This document shows, piece by piece, positions 8,923 through 18,254 of a DNA stretch of 64,000 nucleotides. Position 1 is the stretch's first letter, and each line of letters begins with the position of its first letter. The stretch comes from Bacillus_BD oryzisoli_A (GTDB taxonomy: Bacteria; Bacillota; Bacilli; Bacillales; Cytobacillaceae), in the NCBI RefSeq assembly GCF_043641075.1, contig NZ_JBHZRC010000002.1, positions 124,001 through 188,000 of the forward strand. The letters run 5' to 3'. The notes beneath the pieces were generated by a model. That model saw nothing but the letters and a program-made list of their open reading frames with translations. It was not told the origin of the DNA and searched no databases. The position numbers were made by a program, and so were the translations under genes.

Positions 8923-9876
8923 TCACCTTTTCAGCAGCGTCTCGTATTTTCTATCTTTCATTTCTTGCAGTGTAGGTAGACCAGTCATAGCGCCTTTTTT
9001 GGTAGTGGCCAGCCCTCCAGAAACACTTGCAAATCGGATAACTTCGACCATTTCCTGTTCTGTAAAATCTGTTAGGGATTTTGCCGATTCATTTATGGAA
9101 TATAGGATCCCGGAAACAAAGGCATCACCTGCTCCGGTTGTATCAATCACTTTGCATGCTAATGCAGGAACGTTACCCATCTGACCCTTAAAACGATACA
9201 AACATCCATTTTCACCCAAGGTCACAAGAATAAGGGGTAAATCAGGTAATTGTGCCACACCATCTTCTAAATCGCTGCATCCTGTTAAGAAAATCAGTTC
9301 TTCCTCAGAAATCTTTAAAATATCCGCATGATTTAGTGTACCTAAGATAGTCTCCTTTGCCTTTTCACTAGTGTCCCACAAACCTAATCGAAGATTCGGA
9401 TCATACGATACCAACATACCCATTTCCTTTGCCATCTCTATGGCCCGAAGTGTAGCAGATTTGGAAGGCTCACTGATTAGGGAAATCGATCCGAAATGTA
9501 AAATTTTATGTTGTTTAAATAGCGAAGGGTCTAATTCTTCTTTTTTTAAGAACCTGTCCGCACTCGGATTAATATAAAAGCTAAAGTCACGATCTCCGGA
9601 AGAGTCTAATGTAACAAACGTAACACCAGTCCTAGCTTCGTCCGTTAATGTCATGAATTCCGTATTCACTCCGTAATCCGTTAATGTCTTCAAAAGAAAG
9701 TGCCCCAGCACATCCTTGCCAACCTTGCCAAGGAATGTAGCTTTCCCTCCAAGCTTCGCAATTCCAACCGAAACATTAGCCGGTGCACCCCCGGGTGCTT
9801 TTTGATAGGTTTCATTATCTGAATCCAATGGGATAAAATCAATAAGTGCTTCTCCTATACAAATGACACCGTTCAA
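8923..9876 (-). CDS. scrK: Fructokinase, PfkB family
   Basis: 317 aa. It phosphorylates the fructose released from sucrose-6-phosphate. It has both PfkB signatures: GGAPANVSVGIAKLGG near residue 29 and DTTGAGDAFVSGILY near 240, with the catalytic Asp in GAGD. The start is taken as TTG at 9874-9876, behind GAGGTG, which puts the canonical GVICIGEALIDF at the N-terminus; a reading from ATG 9915 adds 13 unlikely residues. It follows sacA directly and closes the lacI-scrA-sacA-scrK unit. Confidence 0.9.
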   Translation of the reverse strand: MNGVICIGEALIDFIPLDSDNETYQKAPGGAPANVSVGIAKLGGKATFLGKVGKDVLGHFLLKTLTDYGVNTEFMTLTDEARTGVTFVTLDSSGDRDFSFYINPSADRFLKKEELDPSLFKQHKILHFGSISLISEPSKSATLRAIEMAKEMGMLVSYDPNLRLGLWDTSEKAKETILGTLNHADILKISEEELIFLTGCSDLEDGVAQLPDLPLILVTLGENGCLYRFKGQMGNVPALACKVIDTTGAGDAFVSGILYSINESAKSLTDFTEQEMVEVIRFASVSGGLATTKKGAMTGLPTLQEMKDRKYETLLKR

Positions 9877-9915
9877 CCTTTTCACCTCATTTAAAAATAA
9901 TCCCATCATTCGCAC

Positions 9916-11349
9916 TTAACCAAGGTCCCATTTTGTCAGCTTAAACTCCGCATCACCATGAATGATAATCGTATCATCCTTTGGATTTGGAAAATAACGG
10001 GTAGTAAAAACCTCTTCACCCTCATTAATGAAAATCTCTAAGGAAGAATGATCCATAAAAATTTGAAGCTTAGATAAAGAGGAGATTTTGCAGGTTCTTG
10101 TTTCTAAATCACCGGTCTTTAGATTTTTCCTTTGCAAGCTAACTTCATTTTTGTCCGAATCTAAAATGAAGCAGGCTTCATTTCGGAAAGTGATTTGAAA
10201 ATGGCCTATTTCTATATTTAATAGTTCCAATAGTAATTCTGATGACTGACCCGCTTCTAAATGAACAGGGGTTCCTTTTAGCTTGTCTATTTTCACTTCC
10301 ACCTTATCTTTTCGAAGCGTTTTTAATTCTTCCACTGGAGCTTGATAAACTTTGCCCTCTTTAAGCTGTAATACTCTTGGAATCGTTAAGGCATGCACCC
10401 AATGATTGGATATCGTCGGTTGAAAGATTTCCGTCTCATCTGTGATACCCATCCAGCCATAAAGAATGGTTCTCCCTAACTCATCTGTAAAGGTTTGCGG
10501 GGCATAAAAGTCAAAACCACGGTCTAACTCCGTAAAGGATCCATGCTGAAAGTTCAGGCTATCATAGTCTAATTTTCCAATAAAATACCCCGATTGAAAC
10601 AAATTATTGTACAAATATCCGGAAGGCTCAAGTCCCTGTGGTGAAACCAGTAATACATCTTTTCCATTTAAATGAATCAGGTCTGGACATTCCCACATAT
10701 AGCCAAAATCACCAATGCCATTCATTCCTGAGCCGGCAATTCTCCCTAACTCCTCCCAGTGATACAGGTCTTTCGAAGTGAACAAAACAGCAGATCCTTT
10801 TTCATCCAGGGTCTGAGCACCCAAAATCATATACCAGCACTCATCTTTCTTCCAAACCTTCGGGTCACGAAAATGGGCTGTATAATGTTTCGGAAGCCTG
10901 AGAATGGGGCCGTGTTTTTTAAAATGGATTCCATCTGAAGAAACTGCCAAGCATTGATAGGTTTCTCGTGTACCATCTTCTAGCTTTACATTTCCTGTAT
11001 AAAAAAGATAAAGCTTTCCATCCGATTCGACTGCACTTCCAGAATAACAGCCGTTTCTGTCATACCATTCACTTGGAGCCAATGCGATGGGTTCCTCATG
11101 CCAATGAACCAGGTCTCTTGACGTATAGTGACCCCAAAACTTCGCACCATGCGAGGTTTCAAAAGGGTTCCACTGATAAAACACATGGTAAACTCCTTTA
11201 TATTGAATTAATCCATTTGGATCATTTAACAATCCAACAGGCGGCATGAGATGATACGTTAATCGGTAAGGATCAGCCTTACTTTTATCCTTGTATTTTT
11301 CAACTTTATTGTAGGCCTTTTGAATAAGGAGACCTTTTGTTTCATTCAT
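9916..11349 (-). CDS. sacA: Sucrose-6-phosphate hydrolase (GH32)
   Basis: 477 aa, full length for a Bacillus sucrose-6-phosphate hydrolase. It splits sucrose-6-phosphate from the PTS into glucose-6-phosphate and fructose. The GH32 triad is visible: nucleophile Asp in MPPVGLLNDPNGLI near 41, the RDP motif in HFRDPKVWK near 166, and the acid Glu in WECPDL near 220. No signal peptide, so cytoplasmic. It follows the PTS gene by 62 bases containing a weak terminator-like hairpin. Confidence 0.95.
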   Translation of the reverse strand: MNETKGLLIQKAYNKVEKYKDKSKADPYRLTYHLMPPVGLLNDPNGLIQYKGVYHVFYQWNPFETSHGAKFWGHYTSRDLVHWHEEPIALAPSEWYDRNGCYSGSAVESDGKLYLFYTGNVKLEDGTRETYQCLAVSSDGIHFKKHGPILRLPKHYTAHFRDPKVWKKDECWYMILGAQTLDEKGSAVLFTSKDLYHWEELGRIAGSGMNGIGDFGYMWECPDLIHLNGKDVLLVSPQGLEPSGYLYNNLFQSGYFIGKLDYDSLNFQHGSFTELDRGFDFYAPQTFTDELGRTILYGWMGITDETEIFQPTISNHWVHALTIPRVLQLKEGKVYQAPVEELKTLRKDKVEVKIDKLKGTPVHLEAGQSSELLLELLNIEIGHFQITFRNEACFILDSDKNEVSLQRKNLKTGDLETRTCKISSLSKLQIFMDHSSLEIFINEGEEVFTTRYFPNPKDDTIIIHGDAEFKLTKWDLG

Positions 11350-11380
11350 AGCTGAACCCCCTTGCTGCGTCTCAAAAGAA

Positions 11381-11402
11381 AAGGCAAGATTGAACTCGCC
11401 TT
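11381..11402 (-). promoter_or_regulatory. Intra-operon terminator-like hairpin
   Basis: AAGGC(GAG) and (CT)GCCTT arms followed on the minus strand by TTCTTTT lie between the PTS and sacA genes. A weak, leaky stop that lowers downstream expression relative to the transporter is plausible. Confidence 0.45.
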
Positions 11403-11411
11403 TCCCCTCTG

Positions 11412-12815
11412 CTATTGTTCAATTTCTTTCTTTTCCTTATCGGAGTATCCGAACATCCAAGTCAGGATAAAGGCTACAGCAATCGCAATGGCATTTACTA
11501 AAATATATTGAAGGATTTGTCCATTTAAATAAAGCAGAGCTCCAGGAATGACTGTAACCGCCATACCGGTTGCCTTAAGCCCAAGAATGGAGGCTGCAAA
11601 TCCTCCTACTGCACCGCCAATCAGCCCCATAATAAATGGCTTTCCGTAACGAAGGTTAACGCCGAAAATGGCCGGTTCCGTAATTCCTAAAAAGGCTGAG
11701 AAAGATGATGGCAGGGCTAGTGCTTTTAATTTCGCGGACTTTGTCTTAAGTCCAACTGCTAGCGCTGCTCCCCCTTGGGCAGCAACTGCACATGTCACAA
11801 TCGCGTTATAAGGGTTATTTTTAAACTCAGCCAGCAATTGAATCTCTAACATATTGAAAACATGGTGAACACCTGTTATAACAATCAGCTGATTCAATCC
11901 GCCGATTAATAATCCACTGATTCCAAACGGCCATGAAAGAACGTTTGTTGCCACGGATAGGATCCCTCGTTCCACTGTATGGAAGATTGGTCCAATGATT
12001 AATAATGATAAAACGATCATGATAAGAAGTGTCAAAAACGGCGTAACAATTAAATCCAGCGCTTCAGGTACACGTTTTCTAATCGCTCTTTCAAGCTTTG
12101 CTCCAATAATTCCGGCAATAAAGGCTGGTATGACAGATCCTTGATAACCAACAACAGGAATAAAGTCAAAGAAGCGAATAGCTTCAGCACTCCCCCCTGC
12201 AACAGCGTATGCATTCGGTAAAGCTGGAGAAACAAGCATTAGTCCCAGCACTAAACCAATAATCGGTGTTCCTCCAAAAACTCTAAAAGTTGACCATGCA
12301 ACAAGAGCCGGCAAGAAAATAAAGGCTGTATCCGTCAACACTTGAGTAAATAGCAGGAAGTTTTGTGAAACAACTTCAGGACTCATACCGAAAAGCGCTA
12401 GGATTTGTTCCTGCATGACTAAGCCGCGGAGTCCCATAAATAGTCCAGTAGCTACAAGGACTGGGATAATCGGAACAAATACATCTCCAAAGGTTCGAAT
12501 CGCACGCTGAAATTTTGAACCGCTCTTTACTGCCTCTTTTTTCAGATCAGATGTAGACTTTGTTTCTAAACCAAAACTGGATACCTCCTCATAAATTTTA
12601 TTTACAGTACCGGTTCCAAAGATAATTTGGTATTGTCCAGAATTAAAGAAGGCTCCCTTTACCTTGCTAATCTGCTCTACTTGCTCCTGGTTGATTTTCT
12701 CCTTATCATTGACCATGACTCGAAGTCTTGTTGCACAATGGGCTACCGATTGAATATTTTCTCTGCCCCCGACTGCTTCAATAACGTTTTCCGCTATTTT
12801 ACGATTTTCTGACAT
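11412..12815 (-). CDS. scrA: Sucrose-specific PTS IIBC component
   Basis: 467 aa. Residues 1-85 form the IIB domain with the phosphorylated Cys in VAHCATRLRV near 27; residues about 105-460 form the membrane IIC domain with about ten helices and the GITEPAIFGVNLRYGKP signature near 375-390. No IIA domain is fused, so it must borrow a glucose-type IIA encoded elsewhere. It is placed in the sucrose subfamily because of this fold and the sacA and fructokinase genes downstream; trehalose is the main alternative for the domain alone. The promoter region upstream carries several LacI-type operators. Confidence 0.92.
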   Translation of the reverse strand: MSENRKIAENVIEAVGGRENIQSVAHCATRLRVMVNDKEKINQEQVEQISKVKGAFFNSGQYQIIFGTGTVNKIYEEVSSFGLETKSTSDLKKEAVKSGSKFQRAIRTFGDVFVPIIPVLVATGLFMGLRGLVMQEQILALFGMSPEVVSQNFLLFTQVLTDTAFIFLPALVAWSTFRVFGGTPIIGLVLGLMLVSPALPNAYAVAGGSAEAIRFFDFIPVVGYQGSVIPAFIAGIIGAKLERAIRKRVPEALDLIVTPFLTLLIMIVLSLLIIGPIFHTVERGILSVATNVLSWPFGISGLLIGGLNQLIVITGVHHVFNMLEIQLLAEFKNNPYNAIVTCAVAAQGGAALAVGLKTKSAKLKALALPSSFSAFLGITEPAIFGVNLRYGKPFIMGLIGGAVGGFAASILGLKATGMAVTVIPGALLYLNGQILQYILVNAIAIAVAFILTWMFGYSDKEKKEIEQ

Positions 12816-12841
12816 TGTATTTCACCCCTATTTGTTGTCTT

Positions 12842-13060
12842 TGGAATCGATTCCATATATCCGAAAAATATATAATTATGATTATCATTTGGAAGAATAA
12901 CCATAATTATTCTTATACTACATAAGGAATCGATTACATACTAGTTAGATTAGATGTTAGTAAGTATTGTATTATAAAAACTGTTCTATTATGGAATCGA
13001 TTCCATAATAGCGAAAAATAAAGTGTAATCGAATTCATATGTTGTGGAATCGATTACACA
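12842..13060. promoter_or_regulatory. Operator cluster for the LacI-type sucrose repressor
   Basis: Perfect palindrome GGAATCGATTCC occurs at 12843-12854 and again at 12993-13004, where it is the centre of a 24-bp perfect palindrome (12987-13010). Weaker copies are GGAATCGATTAC at 12926-12937, GTAATCGAATTC at 13025-13036 and TGTGGAATCGATTACACA at 13043-13060. All five lie between the repressor stop and the PTS start. A central CG in a palindrome is typical of LacI/GalR operators; control by the upstream repressor is an inference from position. Confidence 0.8.
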
Positions 13061-13064
13061 CTGA

Positions 13065-14054
13065 TTATATACTCGATCGTTCTAGAAGTCTATACCTAAT
13101 CGTCCTAATTGTTTCGTGGTAATTTCCACCATTTATTTGCTCTAATAGTAAAGTGGCCGCTTCACGCCCTGCATCTTCAATAGAAAAATCAATTGTTGTT
13201 AAAGCTGGAGAAATAAATCTAGACAGCTCAGACCCTCCCATCCCTACAACGGCGATATCATTAGGTATGGACAAACCTATTTCTTTTATATATTGTAGAG
13301 CTCCAATAGCCAGCCGGTCTGTTACGGCAAGTACTGCAGTGGGCTTTTGTTTAGAACTATCCAAAATTTCCTTCATTCGTTGATAACCAGAATCTACGTT
13401 AAATTTCCCTATCTGAATCCAGCTTTTATCACAGGGTAAATGATTTTCTTTCATTGCATCTAAGTAACCCAATTTCCTCAAATATCCAACAGCGCGGTCC
13501 TTTTCGTTTACCCCGATAAATGCAATGTTTTTATGGCCCTTTTTAATTAAGAAATTTACCATATCTTTGGACGCTTGATAGTCATCAAAGAGTACATTGG
13601 CCAATCCTGAAATATATTGTCCAACTGTTACAAAAGGGATTTTCAGCTTAAAAATTTCTTCGATCAATGGCCGATTGATATTGGTCGCTGATAAAATAAT
13701 GCCATCGACATGTCTGCTTTTCAACAGCTTTAAATATTCTATCTCTTTTTCTGAAACAAGATTTGTATTAGTAAGAAGAATTTGATAACCTTCTTTTGCA
13801 AAAATTTCATCCAACCCAGTTACAAGGCGGCTCGATGTTTCGGTACTAATTTTAGGAAGAATAACGCCAATAACCTTTGTCTTTTTGGTACGTAAGGCTT
13901 TGGCATTTTCACTAGGGATATACCCCGTCTCTTCAATTACCTTTTGTACTCTTTTTTTTGCTTCCTCACTAACGTAACCAGAATTATTTAGAACTCTGGA
14001 AACCGTTGTCCTCGATACATTTGCCCTTTCGGCTATTTCTTTAATGGTTATCAT
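13065..14054 (-). CDS. LacI-family repressor of the sucrose operon
   Basis: 329 aa. The N-terminal helix-turn-helix is classic: TIKEIAERANVSRTTVSRVLNN, with a hinge near 50, followed by a periplasmic-binding-protein-like domain (VIGVILPKIS..., DGIILSATN, VVGMGGSELS). It is the first gene of the unit and probably represses the PTS-sacA-scrK genes through the sites at 12842-13060, with release by a sugar phosphate or free fructose (family knowledge). The stop codon abuts the last operator copy, so it may also limit read-through from its own promoter. A ScrR/SacR role is inferred from context. Confidence 0.9.
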   Translation of the reverse strand: MITIKEIAERANVSRTTVSRVLNNSGYVSEEAKKRVQKVIEETGYIPSENAKALRTKKTKVIGVILPKISTETSSRLVTGLDEIFAKEGYQILLTNTNLVSEKEIEYLKLLKSRHVDGIILSATNINRPLIEEIFKLKIPFVTVGQYISGLANVLFDDYQASKDMVNFLIKKGHKNIAFIGVNEKDRAVGYLRKLGYLDAMKENHLPCDKSWIQIGKFNVDSGYQRMKEILDSSKQKPTAVLAVTDRLAIGALQYIKEIGLSIPNDIAVVGMGGSELSRFISPALTTIDFSIEDAGREAATLLLEQINGGNYHETIRTIRYRLLERSSI

Positions 14055-14138
14055 GTAAAAAATTCCCCCTGGGCAGCATTATTGTCATACAACCATTTTA
14101 CACAAATTAGCAAAAAAGAAAATAGATAAGAACCTCCC

Positions 14139-14678
14139 TTATGAATCAGGCAGGATTTTGGCTGCCAGCTTATGACCATACCACACAATCCCGACACTAA
14201 TTAGACCATATGGCAGGTTTTGTATCAAATCTAAATAGCTAATGATTGTTTCATTGATTAATCTGTAAAATAAGTAAATGGAATATGGTAAAGTAATCAC
14301 TATGGCACTCCCCACCCCAAGTGCATAGGTTCCAAAAAACAAGGTTTGACCAACATGGGAAAAGATGTGAAGAAAAAATAAAGCATTTACCCCTAAAAAT
14401 AACCCATAATAATTTTGTTCAACAGCAAGATAGGAAGCAATAATATATACAATAAATTGCATAAGAACTGGAATTGAAAATCTTGCGGCATTTGTTTTGG
14501 AAAGATCACGAAACACCTTTTTCATTCTTCCAGGCACCTTTGGTTCTAACCTCACATAGTTTTTTTTGAACCAAGTCTCCACAAAAATAATCTCTTCAAA
14601 ATCATGCAACAGAAATGTAATTGGAAAAAGCCAAATTAAGGTATTCAGACTGATATGTGACTGAAGCCAATCCAGCAT
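14139..14678 (-). CDS. HXXEE domain membrane protein
   Basis: 179 aa with about five membrane helices. The name-giving motif is seen as HDFEE at residues 25-29, and the second conserved block HIFSHVGQTLFFGTYALG near 103-120. The biochemical role of the family is unknown; conserved His and Glu inside the membrane suggest metal binding. It lies alone between the lacI-type regulator and the benE terminator, transcribed on the minus strand, with no clear link to either neighbour. Confidence 0.8.
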   Translation of the reverse strand: MLDWLQSHISLNTLIWLFPITFLLHDFEEIIFVETWFKKNYVRLEPKVPGRMKKVFRDLSKTNAARFSIPVLMQFIVYIIASYLAVEQNYYGLFLGVNALFFLHIFSHVGQTLFFGTYALGVGSAIVITLPYSIYLFYRLINETIISYLDLIQNLPYGLISVGIVWYGHKLAAKILPDS

Positions 14679-14798
14679 CGAACGATCCCCCTTTCAGAAT
14701 ATTTAAAACCTTGTTCCAAAGAAAGTATACTACACTTATCTTAAAACGGCAGGCACCACCCAAATTTTTACTGCTTGGGATCGTAAGCCTTCACAAGT

Positions 14799-14830
14799 AA
14801 AAGAGCGAACAACCTGATGTTCGCTCTTTT
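14799..14830. terminator. Terminator after benE
   Basis: Perfect 13-bp arms (AAAAGAGCGAACA and TGTTCGCTCTTTT) with a 6-base loop, T-run on both strands. It lies six bases after the benE stop. Confidence 0.9.
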
Positions 14831-14836
14831 CCCTTC

Positions 14837-16060
14837 CTATGAATTATTCACCTTTAATTTCAACCCCAAATGTTCTTTTTCTAATAAAAATGTAACGAGG
14901 AGGCTTCCAATAATCGCCCATAGTGGTGCACTAATGTTAAAGAAATTTACTCCTGACATGCCAATGATCAATGCAAAGAAGGCACCCATTTGAAATTTAC
15001 TGTCAGAAAAAGCGGTTTTAAGTGAATTAATTAGAACACCCAGCATCGCCAGCCCTGCAATCACCGTTACAATCACGCCAGGCATGGCGGTGACAAAAGG
15101 AACGACAAGTGAGGCTAGAAGCCCATATAGCGCATAGATCACACCATTTAAAAACCCGGCCGCATACCGAACCTCCATCTCCCCAACCTCTTTAGAAGCA
15201 TTTATCGCGGTTGCCGGTCCTGCGATATTGATCGCATGTGCACCAAAGAAGGAGGCAATCACGCCGATTGCCGAACCGGAAATAGCCATGGCATTATTCG
15301 GCGGTTTGTAGCCTTGCGCCATCGGCACACCAGATGCCTGAGCGTTTTCAGAGCAGATGATCAATAATGCAAGTGGAATACTAATTGATACAATGGCATC
15401 TATACTAAAGCTCGGCAGGATTATCTGTGGAAGGATAAACGAAAATCCAGTCTCCGGAAATTGGAATGCATCCATAAAGAAGGCTAATGAAATAGCCACC
15501 ACTAAGGCAGATAATACAGGCGGCACCTTTTTGAAAAAGCGTGATGAAAGTAAAAATGCAAAAATCGCTGAACCTGCAAGTAAAGGTGAGATTGTAATAG
15601 ATGTGATCATATCAATCGCAAAACGGATCATCACACCGACAATCATTCCCATAACAATGGGCAGGGGCATCCACTTCATCAGCTTGTCAATCAGTCCAGA
15701 TAAACCGAGGATAATGACAAGAATATTGGCAATAATATAAGCTCCAATCGCCTCATTCAATGAAAAATGAGTTAAGGATCCCGCCACTAAAACCGTCCCA
15801 GCAATCGTATAGGCCCCCGTTATCGGCTGGCGGTACTTTAATGCGAGATACATACCAAGCAGCCCGCTGAAAAAGTAAACTGCGAACAACCAGCTAATGG
15901 TCTGTTCATAGGTAAGCCCTCCGCTCGTGGCAGCACCAATCACAATTAAGGCAGGTCCTGTACTTCCAAAAATGGAAGCCACTAGCGCAGAACTAATCGT
16001 ATTCATATTAATGGTATGACGTAAGTCTTTCATATTTGTCAGGAATTGGTTCTCCCGCAT
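14837..16060 (-). CDS. benE: BenE-family benzoate/H+ symporter-like transporter
   Basis: 407 aa, about 12 membrane helices, matching BenE length. Family features are the N-terminal NTISSALVASIFGSTGPALIVIGAA, the NAQASGVPMAQGYKPPNNAM loop near residue 240-260 and the FGAHAINIAGPATAINAS segment near 270. BenE proteins are classed with nucleobase/ascorbate-type permeases; the prototype takes up benzoate. It starts behind GAGGAGG. A TetR regulator is divergent at 16336, so regulation by a ligand of the transporter is likely (inference). It may belong functionally with the aromatic gene cluster at 22-48 kb, but nothing in the sequence proves it. Confidence 0.85.
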   Translation of the reverse strand: MRENQFLTNMKDLRHTINMNTISSALVASIFGSTGPALIVIGAATSGGLTYEQTISWLFAVYFFSGLLGMYLALKYRQPITGAYTIAGTVLVAGSLTHFSLNEAIGAYIIANILVIILGLSGLIDKLMKWMPLPIVMGMIVGVMIRFAIDMITSITISPLLAGSAIFAFLLSSRFFKKVPPVLSALVVAISLAFFMDAFQFPETGFSFILPQIILPSFSIDAIVSISIPLALLIICSENAQASGVPMAQGYKPPNNAMAISGSAIGVIASFFGAHAINIAGPATAINASKEVGEMEVRYAAGFLNGVIYALYGLLASLVVPFVTAMPGVIVTVIAGLAMLGVLINSLKTAFSDSKFQMGAFFALIIGMSGVNFFNISAPLWAIIGSLLVTFLLEKEHLGLKLKVNNS

Positions 16061-16335
16061 GCTAAGTTCCTCCTCAACTATTTGGTGTATTTTCCTTGTT
16101 TCGCTTTGAAGATTTCCAATATTCCGTCATTCGAGCTTATATAATCAGAGCTCTAACGCTTTTAATGTAAAATTCATTTACGAAACGATACGTTCTGTTT
16201 TATATTATAAATTAAAAGAAAATTTTTACAATATAAATATTTTTTTATTTTCACTGTGTTTATAGAGAAATATTGTTTACAATTACAGTAATTCGTTGAG
16301 CATCGGACCTATATTTTTAGAAGCGAGGAATGAAA

Positions 16336-16938
16336 ATGACTGAACATAAACAATCTAAACTGCAATCACCAGGAAGACCACGTAGTGAGGCATCTAAAAC
16401 CGCAATTCTCAATGCAACCGTTGAATTATTAGAGGAATCAGGCTATGAAGCATTGACCATTGAAGCGATTGCCGCACGCGCAGGTGTTGGAAAATCAACG
16501 ATCTATCGCTGGTGGTCAAACAAATCCTTTGTCGTTTTTGAGGCTTTCCTTGTATCGACTGAATCGACTCTATTCTTTCTGGAGGATGTGACACTTCGTG
16601 GAAATTTCCGCCAGCAGCTTAATAGCCTTGCCACAACGTTGAACAGCGCTCTTGGAAGAACCGTTGTCGGGCTTGTAGCGGGAAGCGGGGATGACTCAGA
16701 AATCGCTGCTGCCTTTCACAACGACTTTCTTAAATCCCGTCGGGAGGATGCGATTCGAGTCATTGAGCGTGCTATTACGAAAGGTGAAATCCAATACACA
16801 ACGAACTTGGATATCATAGCGGATATGTTTTACGGGCCTGTGTATTACCGACTGCTAATTCAAAAGAAGATTGTTGATGCAACGTTTATTGATACATTAG
16901 TAGATCAAGTGATGAAAAGTTTAGGTGCTCTTAAGTGA
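16336..16938 (+). CDS. TetR/AcrR family regulator
   Basis: 200 aa. N-terminal helix-turn-helix: AILNATVELLEESGYEALTIEAIAARAGVGKSTIYRWW with the Y-RWW ending typical of the family; the C-terminal half is a ligand domain of the TetR_C type (DIIADMFYGPVYYRLL). The ATG at 16336 is preferred over 16330 because GCGAGGA lies at the right distance only for it. It is divergent from benE with 275 bases between, where both promoters must lie; I see no clear operator palindrome there. Confidence 0.9.
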   Translation: MTEHKQSKLQSPGRPRSEASKTAILNATVELLEESGYEALTIEAIAARAGVGKSTIYRWWSNKSFVVFEAFLVSTESTLFFLEDVTLRGNFRQQLNSLATTLNSALGRTVVGLVAGSGDDSEIAAAFHNDFLKSRREDAIRVIERAITKGEIQYTTNLDIIADMFYGPVYYRLLIQKKIVDATFIDTLVDQVMKSLGALK

Positions 16939-16941
16939 TTC

Positions 16942-16968
16942 CCCGACCGATGGTATCGGGTTCTCTTT
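16942..16968 (+). terminator. Terminator after the TetR gene
   Basis: Short stem CCCGA/TCGGG directly after the stop codon, followed by TTCTCTTT. Modest strength. Confidence 0.55.
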
Positions 16969-16989
16969 CATGGTGTGCATAACATTAAA

Positions 16990-17171
16990 CGGAAGAATTC
17001 CGCTTAAATTAGGAAATACCCATATTTCCCCATAAATAAAGGAGGTTTTTCCGTTTATATGATCCAATTCTTCAGATTTTGTCTAATTTAGAGCAGCTAA
17101 TCGGAATTTCTCCGCTTATATATGCCTCTTAAGCCTCCCCTCGACTCATTACACGGAAATTCTCCGCCTAT
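16990..17171. repeat. Degenerate tandem repeat, about 52 bp period
   Basis: Four related blocks of the form CGGAAnTTCTCCGCTTAT recur. Taking the C of CGCTTA as anchor they sit at 17001, 17052 (CGTTTA), 17113 and 17165, so spacings are 51, 61 and 52. Each block is an imperfect hairpin (CGGAA with TTCCG). It looks like a decayed member of the 52-bp arrays found later in the window. No gene is seen in 16969-17351. Confidence 0.5.
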
Positions 17172-17351
17172 GAATTCGGGTTCTCTTTTGAAGCAAAAAC
17201 ATATCAAATAACTTAAGAAAACGCATGGTGATACCTAAGTATGACTTTGGATGAACTTCAGACCCTTATCCCTCGATAGAAAAAATTGATGAATAGGATT
17301 AGCAAAAGGCTAATACATATTTTTATAGCCTTTTATAAAAGAGGGATGACG

Positions 17352-17738
17352 ATGGACGAATCTACTGTCCCATTTTTATCAAGCATTTCTACCTTTTCAA
17401 ATACTGGAGTTTATGAAAGAGAACTGAAAAGAGATTTATTGCGATTAGTACCTGCTTTAGAGGAGTACATTAATGTAAAATTGAATCTAGAAGAATTAGT
17501 GTGGAAATCCTTTATCAGTCATTTGACCAGATTGCTGGAGCGTATATATGACAACAAGCTTATTCAAGGGGAGCCACAAAGAATGAATACGGAGGTCAGA
17601 TATGCATTTCACCTTCATCATAAAGCAATCCAAACAATATTTAATCATGTAATTTCTGATAAAAAATTAGAATTAACCTTAATCGAGATGTATTTTTTAG
17701 TTCTTTATTTTCTTCGTTTAAAAACAGAATCAAGTTAA
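17352..17738 (+). CDS. Single PRD-like domain protein
   Basis: 128 aa from ATG 17352, which has GAGGG six bases upstream; ATG 17286 or 17346 are possible but worse placed. Residues about 30-125 look like a PTS regulation domain: LVPALEEYINVKLNLEELVW, then HLTRLLERI with the conserved His and Arg, a helix AIQTIFNHVI, and the closing LTLIEMYFLVLYFLRL. PRDs are normally repeated in antiterminators and activators; this one has no RNA-binding or DNA-binding part, so it may act as a free sensor or be a remnant. The match is by eye and moderate only. Confidence 0.5.
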   Translation: MDESTVPFLSSISTFSNTGVYERELKRDLLRLVPALEEYINVKLNLEELVWKSFISHLTRLLERIYDNKLIQGEPQRMNTEVRYAFHLHHKAIQTIFNHVISDKKLELTLIEMYFLVLYFLRLKTESS

Positions 17739-17834
17739 ACATTCCATGTCCCAAATAAAAAGAGACCTCATGAATTCGCCATCGAATCACAAGATCTCTT
17801 ACAATAAGTTTATTTTCATTCTTCGTATTTCCTT

Positions 17835-17978
17835 TCAATTTATCTTTTTTGTTTTACACTCTTTAAATTGAGTCTGATTACGAAGGTTCATTTGCTTGAT
17901 TAGGTACGCAAGATACTCATTTAAATCAAATTGATTATCCTTAATAAAGTGTTTTAATAATGGTTTACTTTTTTTCAT
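17835..17978 (-). CDS. Small protein, 47 aa, unknown
   Basis: Minus-strand ORF MKKSKPLLKHFIKDNQ... ending CKTKKIN, 47 codons, with a strong GGAGG five bases before the ATG. It is charged (many K, some D/E), soluble, with a predicted helix FDLNEYLAYLIKQMNLRNQ. I do not recognise a family. It lies in a gap between convergent/divergent genes; the ribosome site and the coherent amphipathic composition favour a real gene. Confidence 0.55.
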   Translation of the reverse strand: MKKSKPLLKHFIKDNQFDLNEYLAYLIKQMNLRNQTQFKECKTKKIN

Positions 17979-18254
17979 CTTCTCCTCCTTCCCCCAGCAA
18001 ACACCAATTTATGTCTTAGCCCGATATTATTATTTTATGGTAATAGCCCCGCCTTCGCTATGATACCAAAATGGCCACGCACGCCATTTCCCTGTAATCA
18101 TTATATTCGCAAACGCTTACATTACTCAAGAATTTCCGTACATCATGTTTCGACAGCCTCTTTCTACAAGGTTTGAAGGAGAGCCATCCGGCGCATGTGC
18201 TAACAACAGAAGAAGGCAAACAGGAATATCCAACGGACAACCACCATAGGTATT
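17979..18254. other. Intergenic region with a possible lost-gene tail
   Basis: About 60 codons on the plus strand (18096-18278) read ...LFLQGLKESHPAHVL...EYPTDNHHRYYEDED before a stop, which looks like a natural C-terminus, but it has no start codon or ribosome site and overlaps the beginning of the next gene. It may be the remnant of a deleted gene. Nothing else is seen. Confidence 0.3.
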
